Shown here: positions 41,207 through 50,015 of the stretch, one piece after another
Position numbering within the stretch: position 1 is the first letter of the stretch
Layout: each line of letters starts with the position of its first letter
NCBI GenBank assembly: GCA_934567355.1
Contig: CAKTJC010000001.1
Span: 1 to 64,000 of the forward strand
Origin: an uncultured Oscillospiraceae bacterium
GTDB lineage: Bacteria > Bacillota > Clostridia > Oscillospirales > Oscillospiraceae
DNA length: 64,000 bases
Reading direction: 5' to 3'
Notes under the pieces: model-generated
The model's input: the letters and a program-made list of their open reading frames with translations, nothing else
Databases searched by the model: none
Told to the model about the DNA's origin: nothing
Made by a program: the position numbers and the translations under genes

Positions 41207-44098
41207 TCAGCAGGGGATCTCCGTCCGGTGGTCTGCTTTGGCACCGGCAGCCTGCAGCAGCTGTTCCCCCGCGATGATGCAGGTGGTGGGCTGGGCAGCG
41301 ACCCGGCGCAGCAGCGGGCACAGATCCAGCAGATCCCGGGCGGTGCAATGCAGGAGCTCTTGGCGGCGGCGGACGACGTCCTCCTGGGTCGTGCCGCGCA
41401 GGAAGCGGATCTCAGCGGCGGCGATGGTCTCCCGTGCGCTCAGCAGAGGATCGGCATCGGTCATGGCGCCCAGAATGTACTTGGTCAGGTCGGCGTCTGC
41501 ACTGCACAGCCGCTCCACGGCATCGGCGCAGCCGTCGATGGTGTCCAGCGTCTTGCCGGGCGTGGGGTCACGGTAGCTGCTGGCGGCCAGATCGCCGGTG
41601 AGACCCACCCGGAAGCCTGTGCCGTAAGCGCCGCCCTTCACACGCACCTCGCTCCAGAGATACTCAAAGGTCAGCAGGTTGGACAGCACGTACATCTGCC
41701 CGGTAAAGCCAGTTCCGAACTGCTCCAGATTGGCGCCCTTGGCGGCATAGCCCACCCCGGCGGGGATCTGAATGCCCTCCTGGCAGGGCGGCAGCAGGGC
41801 AAAGGATGCATTTCCCGGAGCGGGCACGCCCTCCGGCAGGGCGGTGAGGAAGAACTCTGCCAGTGCCTGCGCGTTCCGGGAGAGGCTGACGGTCAGGCGG
41901 CTGCGGCAGAAGACCCGGCGGCACAGCGCCTCCATCCGGGAGAGCAGACGGCGCATCTCATCCGCATCTCCCTGCGCCTCCTGCGCGACCCAGCGAATAT
42001 TTTCGCAGCCGCTGAGCAGCTCCTTGGCCATGCCCGCGCTGGTCTGACGGGCGCTGACCCGGGAGACGGCGAACCGGTTGCCCATGGAGATGAGCCGCTG
42101 GGTATTGGCGGTTTTCAGCTGCCGCAGCATTTTGGCCGCGGCGTCGGTGTCGGAGAAGCAGGTGGAGGTGAGGACCTCCACCATCAATTCGGCAGCGTCC
42201 TTCCGGCAGTTGGCAAGACACACGCCCCGGACAGCCAGCATCAGGCGATGCTGCTTTGCTGTGCAGTGATAGGCATCCGCCTGGAAGGACAGGGTACCCA
42301 TGCTCCGCCGGACGGCATTCTGCAATTCCCCGGCCGTGTGCTTTGCGGTGGCCAGGGTTCCAAGCAGCTCGGTGGTCAGGCGAAGCAGACCCATATCCTC
42401 CGCCGGAAGGTCGGAAGCGTCAAACAGCAGGTCGATATAGCTCAGGTCGCCGCCCACATCGTGCAGCAGCACCGGGCGGCCATGATGGGTCTCTTCGGTG
42501 CAGGGCAGGGGCTTGGGGTCGCCCTGAATGTCGGCAAGGGTGAGCATCGGGATGGATGCCAGCGCCTCCGGGCTGTCCGGCGTCTGCTGCCAGGTATGCA
42601 CGCGCTCCAGCTCGTCTCTCAGCGCTGTCTGCTGTGCCGGGGTCAGAGATGCCCAGTAATCCTTTGCCCGCTGCTTTTCCTCGGCGGTGCGGCGCTGCCC
42701 CAGCTCGGGATCCGGCAGCAGCACAGCCAGGAAACCGTCGTGCTCGTCCAGCAGCAGGCGGCGCAGCAGCGCCTCCAGATAGCCGGAATGCAGACGCTCC
42801 TTCAGCTCGTCCAGCGTCCGGCGGTAGCAGAGGTTTTGTGCCGGGTCGCCGCCGTAGAGCCAGGTATCCACCATGGTCAGCAGTTCTGCCAGCCCACGGG
42901 GATAGCCGTAGCCGTCCCGATCCAGCAGGCGGAAGGCCATGGAATTGTAGCAGCCCTCCAGCCGGTCTTCATCCAGTCCGTTGCGGAGAATGTCCTCCAG
43001 AGCGGTGCGGATGGTCTGCCTGATCTCGGGGATCTTCTCTTCCCGGGTGTTCCAGACCTGCCAGCCGAACCAGGCCTGCTGCATGCCATCGTTCAGCGAT
43101 ACGTCCATATCCTCGCCCAGTCCGGCGTCCAGAATCGCCCGCTTCAGGGGCGCTTCGGTGTCGCCGGCCAGGTAGTCCGCCAGCAGGGCAGCGGCGTGCA
43201 GCTCCACCGGATCATCGAACCGGCACAGCAGCTTGCCGAAGGAGACGATCACCTTGCTGTCGTTGTTTTCTCCCGGTGCGACCTCGTAGGCGACCCGCTC
43301 CTCCCGGTAGGGAAGGGAGGGCTGCATGGGGATGGGGAACTCCATCTCCTGCCGGTCATAGCCGGACAGCACCCCATCCAGCAGACTCAGGCAGTCCTGC
43401 AGATCCACATCGCCGTCCAGCGCGATCAGCGCATTGGAGGGATGATAGTATTTTTTGTGCTCAGAGACGAACTGCTCATAGCTCAGCTCCGGAATGTGCG
43501 CCGGATCGCCGCCGGATTCGGCGCTGTAGCAGTTTGCGGGGAAAAGCCCGCGCATCATGGCGCGCTCCACCATCCGGGGCACGTTGGAGTAAGCGCCCTT
43601 CATTTCGTTGTATACGACGCCCTGGAACATGGGCTCCCCGTCGCCGTCAAATTCCAGCCGCCAGCCCTCCTGCCGGAAGACGTTGGAATTTTTCACAGCG
43701 GTGGGATGGAACACGGCGTCCAGATAGATGCCCATCAGATTGTGAAAATCCTGCCTGTTGCGGCTGCTCACGGGGTAGACAGTCTTGTCCGGGTAGGTCA
43801 TGGCGTTGAGGAAGGTTTGCAGCGAGCTTTTCAGCAGCTCCACAAAGGGTTCCTTCACGGGGTATTTGTCGCTGCCCGCCAGCACGGAGTGCTCCAGAAT
43901 GTGAAATACGCCGGTGCTGTCCGTGGGGATCGTGCGGAACCCCACGGCGAAGGTCATATTCTCATCCTTCCGCTGGAGCCATGCCAGCTTCGCGCCGCTC
44001 TTTTCGTGCTCCATCTCCCACAGCGTGCCCTGCATCTCTGCAATTTCCCGCCGGCGCAGCAGGGTAAAGTGATTGTCCTGAATGATTTTCTGCGTCAC
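41207..44098 (-). CDS. M16C insulinase-family peptidase (presequence-protease-like)
   Basis: 963 residues, full length for the M16C group (Cym1/PreP). GVFHILEHSVLAGSDKYPVK has the inverted zinc motif HxxEH; the downstream Glu is in the following helix (AYSNVPRMVERAMMRGLF area). Both halves of the clam-shell are present; VKGGAYGTGFRVGLTGDLAA is the C-terminal conserved R/Y motif. Cleaves small peptides in the cytosol. ATG at 44098 has GGAGGTCAC upstream. Downstream of a terminator after the fructokinase gene, so it probably has its own promoter. Confidence 0.93.
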   Translation of the reverse strand: MTQKIIQDNHFTLLRRREIAEMQGTLWEMEHEKSGAKLAWLQRKDENMTFAVGFRTIPTDSTGVFHILEHSVLAGSDKYPVKEPFVELLKSSLQTFLNAMTYPDKTVYPVSSRNRQDFHNLMGIYLDAVFHPTAVKNSNVFRQEGWRLEFDGDGEPMFQGVVYNEMKGAYSNVPRMVERAMMRGLFPANCYSAESGGDPAHIPELSYEQFVSEHKKYYHPSNALIALDGDVDLQDCLSLLDGVLSGYDRQEMEFPIPMQPSLPYREERVAYEVAPGENNDSKVIVSFGKLLCRFDDPVELHAAALLADYLAGDTEAPLKRAILDAGLGEDMDVSLNDGMQQAWFGWQVWNTREEKIPEIRQTIRTALEDILRNGLDEDRLEGCYNSMAFRLLDRDGYGYPRGLAELLTMVDTWLYGGDPAQNLCYRRTLDELKERLHSGYLEALLRRLLLDEHDGFLAVLLPDPELGQRRTAEEKQRAKDYWASLTPAQQTALRDELERVHTWQQTPDSPEALASIPMLTLADIQGDPKPLPCTEETHHGRPVLLHDVGGDLSYIDLLFDASDLPAEDMGLLRLTTELLGTLATAKHTAGELQNAVRRSMGTLSFQADAYHCTAKQHRLMLAVRGVCLANCRKDAAELMVEVLTSTCFSDTDAAAKMLRQLKTANTQRLISMGNRFAVSRVSARQTSAGMAKELLSGCENIRWVAQEAQGDADEMRRLLSRMEALCRRVFCRSRLTVSLSRNAQALAEFFLTALPEGVPAPGNASFALLPPCQEGIQIPAGVGYAAKGANLEQFGTGFTGQMYVLSNLLTFEYLWSEVRVKGGAYGTGFRVGLTGDLAASSYRDPTPGKTLDTIDGCADAVERLCSADADLTKYILGAMTDADPLLSARETIAAAEIRFLRGTTQEDVVRRRQELLHCTARDLLDLCPLLRRVAAQPTTCIIAGEQLLQAAGAKADHRTEIPC

Positions 44099-44124
44099 AA
44101 ATGTGACCTCCTGTCTCTATTTCT

Positions 44125-44160
44125 TAAAAAACTGCGGTGGCGCGCAACTACGCGCACCGG
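44125..44160 (-). terminator. Terminator of the fructokinase gene
   Basis: On the minus strand GGTGCGCG pairs with CGCGCCACC around TAGTTG, followed by GCAGTTTTTT. Confidence 0.8.
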
Positions 44161-44186
44161 CAGAGCTGACGAGGGATACCCCGTTC

Positions 44187-45116
44187 TCAGATTTCCTCCA
44201 ACCGGGGCATGGCGGGGATGGCACCGTGGCGGCTGGTGGTGATGCTGGCAGCCTTGTTGGCAAAGGCGGCGATTTCGGCAAGACGCTCCGGCGTCAGGGT
44301 ATCCAGGTCTTCCCGGACGAGCTTCGACAGCGCCGCACCGAAGAAGGTATCGCCTGCGCCGTTGGTGTCGCCCACCTTGACCCGGATGCCGGGGACGCTG
44401 CCGGTGTGTTCTCCCATGCGGTAGAACGCGCCGTCCGCACCCAGGGTGACGAAAATCAGCCGGATGCCCAGGTTGCTCAGCTGGCGGGAGCCCTCTGCCG
44501 GATCATTGGTGCCGGTGAGCAGGGGCAGCTCCTCGTCGGAAATTTTCAGAATGTCGCACAGCGGCAGCGCTGCCTTCATCTGTGCGACGGCTTCCTCCCG
44601 GCTGTGCCAGAGGCTTTCGCGGTAGTTGGGGTCGTAGCTGACAAGGCAGCCGTTTTCCCGCGCCGTTTTCGCAGCGTACAGCGTGGCGCTGCGGGCGGGC
44701 TCGGCGGTGAGACTGACGGAGCCAAAGTGCAGCACGCGGGTATCGCGCAGCAGTGCGGCGGGGATTTCCTCTGCCTGCAGATTTACGTCCGCACTGGGGT
44801 CACGGTAGAAGCTGAAGCTGCGCTCGCCCGCCCCATCCACGCTGACCACGGCCAGGGTGGTGTGCTCGTGGGCATCCGTGAGCATTCCGGTGGTGTCCAC
44901 GCCGTTTTCCTCCAGCACGCGGCGCAGGTAGCTGCCGAAGGCGTCCGCGCCCACCTTGCCGATGAAAGCCGTCTCGGCTCCCAGCCGTGCCGCCGCTACC
45001 GCCAGATTTGCCGGCGCCCCGCCGGGATTGGCCGCATACTGCCCAACTCCCAGCTCGTCCGTCCCCTTCTGGGTCAGATCGATCAAAACCTCACCGATTG
45101 CCACAATGTCCTTCAT
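44187..45116 (-). CDS. PfkB-family sugar kinase, probable fructokinase
   Basis: 309 residues. The N-terminal VAIGEVLIDLTQKG and PGGAPANLAVAAARLGAETA sugar-binding motif, and the C-terminal VGDTNGAGDTFFGAALSKLV with the catalytic Asp in GAGD, are the two PfkB signatures. FSFYRDPSADVNLQAEEIP resembles fructokinases (ScrK), so fructose is the likely substrate, converting it to fructose-6-phosphate. ATG has AAGGAGGATCTTCGC upstream. Confidence 0.9.
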   Translation of the reverse strand: MKDIVAIGEVLIDLTQKGTDELGVGQYAANPGGAPANLAVAAARLGAETAFIGKVGADAFGSYLRRVLEENGVDTTGMLTDAHEHTTLAVVSVDGAGERSFSFYRDPSADVNLQAEEIPAALLRDTRVLHFGSVSLTAEPARSATLYAAKTARENGCLVSYDPNYRESLWHSREEAVAQMKAALPLCDILKISDEELPLLTGTNDPAEGSRQLSNLGIRLIFVTLGADGAFYRMGEHTGSVPGIRVKVGDTNGAGDTFFGAALSKLVREDLDTLTPERLAEIAAFANKAASITTSRHGAIPAMPRLEEI

Positions 45117-45241
45117 GCGAAGATCCTCCTTGTTTTTATGTAAATAAAATGTTTTCCGATCCTTTTGTAAAAATTATATCAGAATTGGAATATTAAGAAT
45201 GAATTATCCGTGAACAGTTCCCGCTGTGCAGGGAAAGCCGG

Positions 45242-47773
45242 TCAATAAAATTTTCTCATTTCCTTTCGTGCCTGCTCTACCTCGCTCAACAGCTCCCTTG
45301 CACTCATGCGCAGCACGCCGCTGCGGAAGCTGGACAGCTGCACCAGGGAATCGGATGAAGCGACCCGGACGGCATAGCTGGAGCCGATTTCATCGGCCAG
45401 CTCCTCGATATACCGATCGGCGGTCTGCCCCTGGGGGGTATACACCACCTGGATGTTGCCGACCTGGGTTTTCTGCCCGGGGTTGCCCTGCTGCTTATAG
45501 CCGTCGAACACCACCACCAGCTTGGTCTTGGTGAAGCCTGCGTAGCTGGACAGCCGGTCGCACAGCAGCCGCCGGGCGGCATCCAGGTCGGTCGTTGCCT
45601 GCTTGGCAGTTTCCTCCCAGGCAAAAATCATGTTGTAGCCGTCCACAATGATATACCGCTCCTTGGGGGGCTTGATGGAAATCTCCTCCGTGGCGGGGCG
45701 GCTGCGGGGAGCGGTGTACTGCGCCCGGCGGATGGGGCCGAACTCCCGCTCCATGATTCTTTCCAGCTCCCGGTCGTCAATGCTTCCCCGCTGGATAATC
45801 TGGGGCGGCTTTTCTTCCTTGATCCCACTTTCCAGGTGCATGTAGTCCTTCACCTGGTTCCATTTCACGGTGAAGCCCGCCCCGTGGGCGCAGAAGACGG
45901 AATCCGGCGTGTTCTCCAAATCTGCCTCCGGGTCATATCCGGCAGCCGCAATCACCGCCTCGCTGTTGTGGCAGGGAGCATAGCCGTGGAGGCTCAGCTG
46001 CAACCGGCCCCGCCCCTGGGTGTAGGCCGCCAGCACCTCGGTGTAATCCCGCACCTCCGCCGCCGGAACCAGCCCCCGCAGGGTGGAAATGCCCCCCGCC
46101 GCCTCCGGCGCTTCAAATTCGCCGCCCATGGCCCGGATGTCGGTAATGGCTCTGCCAATCAGCTCCGTGGGAGCGGTGACGGTAAAGGCATACCAGGGTT
46201 CCAGCAGCACGGATTTGGCTTGCATCAAGCCCTGCCGCACCGCCCGATAGGTGGCTTGCCGGAAGTCGCCGCCCTCGGTGTGCTTTAAGTGTGCCTTGCC
46301 CACCAGCAGGGTCAATTTCATATCCGTAATGGGCGCACCAATCAGCACGCCCCGATGGTTTTTCTCTGCCAGATGGGTGAGAATCAGGTTTTGATAGTTT
46401 CCGTCCAGCACATCCAGGGGGCAGACGCTGTCAAACACCAGCCCGCTGCCCTGGGGCAGCGGCTCCAGGAGAATATGACACTCGGCATAGTGGCGCAGGG
46501 GTTCAAAATGCCCCACGCCCTCCACCGGTGCAGCAATGGTCTCTTTGTAGAAAATGCGCTGGTCGTCCAGCTGGATGTCCAGCCCGAAGCGCTGGGCAAC
46601 CACACTGCGGAAAATTTCCAGCTGCACCTTGCCCATTATCTGCACATGAATCTGCCCCTGCTCCCACACCAGATGGAGCTGGGGGTCTTCCTCCTCCAGT
46701 TGGCGCAGCTTGGGCAGCGCCTGAGCCGGGTCTGCTCCCTTGGGCAGATTCACCCGGTAAGTCATTACCGGCTCCAACGCGGCGGGCAGCCCCGCCTTTT
46801 CCGCGCCCAATGCCTGGCCAATGAAGCTGGTCTGCAAGCCGGTGACCGCCGCCAGCGTTCCGGCGGGGATTTCCTCCGGGGCGGTAAATTTATCCCCGGA
46901 ATACAGCCGCAGCTGCTGCACCTTTTCTTCGGTCTGCTTGCCCTGGGCATCGGAAAGCACCAGGGGCTGCCGCACCCGCATATTGCCGCCGGTGACCTTC
47001 AGCCAGGTCAGCCGTGCCCCTGTCTCATCCCTGGAAATCTTATATACCCGCGCCGCAAATTCGCTGCCGTACTCCCCCGCCGGGGCAAATTCATCCAGCA
47101 GGGTCAGCAGCGCCTCAATGCCGTCCAGCTTCAAGGCAGAGCCGAAGCAGACGGGGAACAGCTTCCGCGCCCCAATGAGACTGCGCAGATTGCCATCGGT
47201 CACCTCGCCGGTTTCCAGGTAGCTTTCCAGCAGCGCCTCGTCACACAGGGCGGCGTTTTCGTCAATTTCTGCCCGCACTGCGGTGAAATCCACAATGCCG
47301 CTGCCAAATTGGGTGCGCAGCGCCGCCAGAAGCGCCGCCCGGTCTGCACCGGGCAAGTCCATCTTGTTCAGGAACAGGAACACCGGCACCTGATACCGTT
47401 CCAGCAGCCGCCAGAGGGTCAGAGTGTGGGCCTGGATGCCGTCCGTCCCGCTGATAACCAGCACCGCGCAGTCCAGCACCGGCATGGTGCGCTCGGCCTC
47501 CGCGGAAAAATCCACATGTCCCGGCGTGTCCACCAGCGTCACCGCCCGGTGGGGCGTTTCCAGCCGCGCCTGCTTGGAGAAAATGGTAATGCCCCGCTCC
47601 CGTTCCAGCGCATGAGTGTCCAGCAGGGCATCCCGGTGGTCTACCCGCCCCAGGGTGTGCCGCCAGCCGCTGACGTACATCAGCGCCTCGGAAAGCGTGG
47701 TCTTCCCCGCATCCACATGGGCCAGCAGGCCAACATTCAGGGAGTATTTGACTGTATTTTCTTTTTCAGACAC
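45242..47773 (-). CDS. EF-G/Tet(M)-like ribosomal GTPase fused to a YacP/Rae1-type NYN nuclease
   Basis: 843 residues, two parts. Residues 1 to about 690 are a translation-factor GTPase: GLLAHVDAGKTTLSEALMYV (G1), RGITI (G2), LVDTPGHVDF (G3), FLNKMDLPG (G4), then EF-G-like domains II-V (LTWLKVTGGNMRVRQPLVLS; GRAITDIRAMGGEFEAPEAA; EVLAAYTQGRGRLQLSLHGY). It resembles Tet(M)/OtrA ribosomal protection factors, but its domain IV tip (HTEGGDFRQATYRAV) lacks the PVSTPADF-type loop of Tet(M). Residues 705-843 form an NYN domain: ERYIIVDGYNMIFAWEE, KLVVVFDGYKQQGN, VVYTPQGQTADRYIEELAD and SSDSLVQLSSFRSGVLRMSA match YacP/Rae1, a ribosome-bound A-site mRNA endonuclease. GTG start with GGGGAGG seven bases upstream. 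The fusion implies a nuclease carried to the ribosome by a translocase-like GTPase. Confidence 0.88.
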   Translation of the reverse strand: MSEKENTVKYSLNVGLLAHVDAGKTTLSEALMYVSGWRHTLGRVDHRDALLDTHALERERGITIFSKQARLETPHRAVTLVDTPGHVDFSAEAERTMPVLDCAVLVISGTDGIQAHTLTLWRLLERYQVPVFLFLNKMDLPGADRAALLAALRTQFGSGIVDFTAVRAEIDENAALCDEALLESYLETGEVTDGNLRSLIGARKLFPVCFGSALKLDGIEALLTLLDEFAPAGEYGSEFAARVYKISRDETGARLTWLKVTGGNMRVRQPLVLSDAQGKQTEEKVQQLRLYSGDKFTAPEEIPAGTLAAVTGLQTSFIGQALGAEKAGLPAALEPVMTYRVNLPKGADPAQALPKLRQLEEEDPQLHLVWEQGQIHVQIMGKVQLEIFRSVVAQRFGLDIQLDDQRIFYKETIAAPVEGVGHFEPLRHYAECHILLEPLPQGSGLVFDSVCPLDVLDGNYQNLILTHLAEKNHRGVLIGAPITDMKLTLLVGKAHLKHTEGGDFRQATYRAVRQGLMQAKSVLLEPWYAFTVTAPTELIGRAITDIRAMGGEFEAPEAAGGISTLRGLVPAAEVRDYTEVLAAYTQGRGRLQLSLHGYAPCHNSEAVIAAAGYDPEADLENTPDSVFCAHGAGFTVKWNQVKDYMHLESGIKEEKPPQIIQRGSIDDRELERIMEREFGPIRRAQYTAPRSRPATEEISIKPPKERYIIVDGYNMIFAWEETAKQATTDLDAARRLLCDRLSSYAGFTKTKLVVVFDGYKQQGNPGQKTQVGNIQVVYTPQGQTADRYIEELADEIGSSYAVRVASSDSLVQLSSFRSGVLRMSARELLSEVEQARKEMRKFY

Positions 47774-47787
47774 AAAAAATCCTCCCC

Positions 47788-47813
47788 TGCTATAATATTA
47801 TTTTATTATAGCA
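47788..47813. promoter_or_regulatory. Symmetrical promoter/operator of the GTPase-nuclease gene
   Basis: TGCTATAATA (47788-47797) and its inverse TATTATAGCA (47804-47813) flank TTATTT. Each arm contains TATAAT, so a -10 box exists on both strands. On the minus strand TTGGCG lies 17 bp upstream of the -10 at 47810-47805. Confidence 0.6.
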
Positions 47814-47922
47814 TGAAAGGCAGCATTCGCCAATAGGTTTATTTCCCCTTTTCCGGTGATGCAGATGGATTTTTATCTGTTTGTCACTCCGCCGGTGCCC
47901 CCGGCGAATTTTACCGCAAAAC

Positions 47923-47966
47923 TGCAAAAGCCCTGAGAAATGCTCACTTCTCAGGGCTTTTTTGAG
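47923..47966. terminator. Strong bidirectional terminator
   Basis: AAAAGCCCTGAGAA pairs with TTCTCAGGGCTTTT around ATGCTCAC; T runs lie on both sides. It ends the ZIP transporter transcript. Confidence 0.92.
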
Positions 47967-47978
47967 GCGTTTGCGCCA

Positions 47979-48755
47979 TTATCCCAGCGCCACATCCAGC
48001 ATCATCATGACGCTGAAGCCAACGGCAAAGAAGACCGTGCCGATGTTGGAATGGGTGCCCTGGGACATTTCGGGGATCAGCTCCTCCACGACCACATAGA
48101 GCATTGCACCCGCGGCAAAGCTCAGCAGATACGGCAGCGCAGGGATGACCAGCTGTGCAGCCAGAATGGTAAGCACGGCGCCGATGGGCTCCACAACGCC
48201 GGAGAGGACGCCGCCCCAGAAGGCCTTTTGCTTTTTCATTCCTTCCGCCCGCAATGGCATGGAAATAATGGCACCTTCGGGGAAGTTCTGAATGGCGATG
48301 CCCAGGGACAGCGCCAGCGCACCGGCAGCGGTGATCTGGGCGCTGCCGGAGAGGTATCCGGCATACACCACCCCCACGGCCATGCCCTCCGGAATGTTGT
48401 GGAGCGTGACGGCAAGTACCATCATGGTTGTCCGCTGAAGCTGACTTTTGGGGCCTTCGGCCTGGCCGCTTTTTACATGCAGGTGGGGAATAACATGGTC
48501 AAGCGTGAGCAGAAACGCAATGCCGATCCAAAAGCCCAGAAAAGCAGGCAGGAAAGCCAGCTTTCCCATCCCGGCCGACTGCTCAATGGCCGGGATCAGC
48601 AGGCTCCACACGGAAGCAGCCACCATCACCCCGGCAGCAAAGCCGGTCAGCGAGCACTGCACCGTGTCGCTGAGGGATTTTTTCATAAAGAACACACAGG
48701 CAGCGCCCAGTGATGTGCCAAGAAATGGGATCAGGATCCCGTAAAATGCCTCCAT
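47979..48755 (-). CDS. ZIP family metal transporter (GufA-type)
   Basis: 258 residues, eight predicted helices. VLAVTLHNIPEGMAVGVVYA (TM4) and GIAIQNFPEGAIISMPLRAE (TM5) carry the H-N-x-P-E-G and N-x-P-E-G metal-binding motifs of ZIP carriers. A His/Lys-rich loop (DHVIPHLHVKSGQAEGPKSQ) lies between TM3 and TM4. Imports zinc or other divalent cations into the cytosol. GGAGGAAACC lies upstream of the ATG at 48755. No metal-regulator site seen. Confidence 0.93.
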   Translation of the reverse strand: MEAFYGILIPFLGTSLGAACVFFMKKSLSDTVQCSLTGFAAGVMVAASVWSLLIPAIEQSAGMGKLAFLPAFLGFWIGIAFLLTLDHVIPHLHVKSGQAEGPKSQLQRTTMMVLAVTLHNIPEGMAVGVVYAGYLSGSAQITAAGALALSLGIAIQNFPEGAIISMPLRAEGMKKQKAFWGGVLSGVVEPIGAVLTILAAQLVIPALPYLLSFAAGAMLYVVVEELIPEMSQGTHSNIGTVFFAVGFSVMMMLDVALG

Positions 48756-48794
48756 ATGGTTTCCTCCCCGGAAAAATGGATTTGTGCCCGAAGG

Positions 48795-49637
48795 TCATAG
48801 CAGAAATTCCTGGATCGACCGGATAAACGCATCAGCTTTCAGTACGGTGGATAAATGCCCGCCGGAAACATAGGTGATTTTCGGGTCGTGCATCAGGCGG
48901 ATGAGGTCCTGCTGCATTTTCTCGGAAAAGAAGTCCTGATCCGGCAGGATCAGAAGAATTTTGCCTTCCAGCTCCGCAAAATCCGCTGCCGTTACCGGCG
49001 TCTGGTTCATCAGGTCCGCCAGCAGGCCGGAGATATGCACGTCCTTTTCCTGCTTGAAGTCCCGGAAGATCGTCTCAAACATATCGCGCGCATAGGCGAT
49101 CTCTTCTTCGCTCTCGTTGCGGATATGGCGCAGGCTGGCCCCAATCAGCTTCGGCTTCAGTTTCTCGTAGTTGCAGTGCTTCATGTACCACAGCATGACC
49201 GGTGCCAGACGGTACTTCTTTTTAAGGCTCTTCAGCGTCTCAGCGTCCATGCCGCCGGTGGAGATCAGCACCATCCCGCCGACCTCATGGGGGTATTTCT
49301 GGACATAGATCTGGGCAACCATGCCGCCGTCGCTGGCACCGACAAATATCGGCTTTTCGATGCCCAGTGCCTGGAAAAAGCCATGCATCCCAGCCACCAG
49401 CGCCTGATTCGTAGGCAGCTCCTGGGGATAGTCAAACAGCAGCACCTGGAAATCCTTCGCCAGTTCATCCACATAGTCCAGCCACATTTCCAGCGTGTTC
49501 ATGCCGCCGTTCAAGAAGACAAGCGCCTTTCCTCCATCCTTGCCGCTGCGCACATAGCGAAAGACAGCACCGCCAACCCGCATCGTCCTGCATGGATGTT
49601 CCTGTGCAAAAAGCTTTACTTTTTCCGAATACAGCAT
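48795..49637 (-). CDS. Alpha/beta hydrolase
   Basis: 280 residues. VFLNGGMNTLEMWLDYVDEL is the oxyanion-hole region, KPIFVGASDGGMVAQIYVQK the nucleophile elbow G-x-S-x-G, and the last His is in TYVSGGHLSTVLKADAFI. LPDQDFFSEK supplies the acidic residue. The lid region (RLAPVMLWYMKHCNYEKLKP) is helical. Substrate not known. ATG at 49637 has AAGGAGGAT upstream. The preceding 63-residue frame overlaps a palindrome and a strong promoter. Confidence 0.88.
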   Translation of the reverse strand: MLYSEKVKLFAQEHPCRTMRVGGAVFRYVRSGKDGGKALVFLNGGMNTLEMWLDYVDELAKDFQVLLFDYPQELPTNQALVAGMHGFFQALGIEKPIFVGASDGGMVAQIYVQKYPHEVGGMVLISTGGMDAETLKSLKKKYRLAPVMLWYMKHCNYEKLKPKLIGASLRHIRNESEEEIAYARDMFETIFRDFKQEKDVHISGLLADLMNQTPVTAADFAELEGKILLILPDQDFFSEKMQQDLIRLMHDPKITYVSGGHLSTVLKADAFIRSIQEFLL

Positions 49638-49653
49638 AATTTTTATCCTCCTT

Positions 49654-49845
49654 TTATGCCCGCGCCCAGCGCAGCATCGTTTCGTGTCCCTGCTTTGCGT
49701 CAGGGACGATGTCAATGACAGGGCAGCCATGGTACAGTCCTTCGCCAATTCCCGGAATCACCTTTGCGCCTGCATCCTCCAGCCGGAGGCTCCTCTCGTA
49801 TGAGTTAGCTCTAGCTAACTTGTGTGAATCCAAAAAACCGCACAC
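49654..49845 (-). CDS. Possible small protein ahead of the hydrolase
   Basis: 63 residues from a GTG start, mostly polar: GAKVIPGIGEGLYHGCPVID followed by IVPDAKQGHETMLRWARA. It lies downstream of a consensus promoter and 16 bases before the hydrolase start. There is no strong ribosome binding site, and its sequence contains the AGTTAGCT/AGCTAACT palindrome. It may be a leader peptide, a gene remnant or chance. Confidence 0.3.
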   Translation of the reverse strand: MCGFLDSHKLARANSYERSLRLEDAGAKVIPGIGEGLYHGCPVIDIVPDAKQGHETMLRWARA

Positions 49846-49903
49846 TGCGGCGACGCTTCCAGAGCACGTCTCTAATTATAATAATACCGATTTCGGCTGT
49901 CAA
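49804..49903 (-). promoter_or_regulatory. Consensus promoter plus palindromic operator of the hydrolase gene
   Basis: Minus-strand TTGACA (49903-49898), 17-bp spacer, TATAAT (49880-49875). Downstream, AGTTAGCT and AGCTAACT form an 8-2-8 palindrome at 49804-49821, a typical TetR-type operator shape. It would lie about 50 bases into the transcript. Confidence 0.75.
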
Positions 49904-49967
49904 GACGGGACGAAAGGATATGAAAATTTTTCTTATCAGCAACCGTGCAGCCACCCCCGCACAGACG

Positions 49968-49995
49968 CATCCCCCGCAGCGAGCTGCGGGGGATG
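49968..49995 (-). terminator. Hairpin after the large secreted protein gene
   Basis: CATCCCCCGCAG pairs perfectly with CTGCGGGGGATG around four bases; no clear T tract follows on the minus strand. Confidence 0.6.
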
Positions 49996-50015
49996 GAAAC
50001 GTATTATTCAGAAAA

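Noticed and set aside
41174-44242. 1022-codon open frame opposite the M16C protease gene
   Set aside because: It mirrors a real, motif-bearing gene; its protein is His/Gln/Gly-rich with no motif and no ribosome binding site. Long antisense frames are expected in GC-rich coding DNA.
45242-47773. Calling the GTPase a tetracycline resistance gene
   Set aside because: Overall similarity to Tet(M)-type factors is evident, but the tetracycline-dislodging loop sequence is not seen and a nuclease domain is fused, so resistance is not supported.
46289-47836. 515-codon frame opposite the GTPase-nuclease gene
   Set aside because: Shadow frame without motifs; the minus-strand gene carries all GTPase and NYN signatures.
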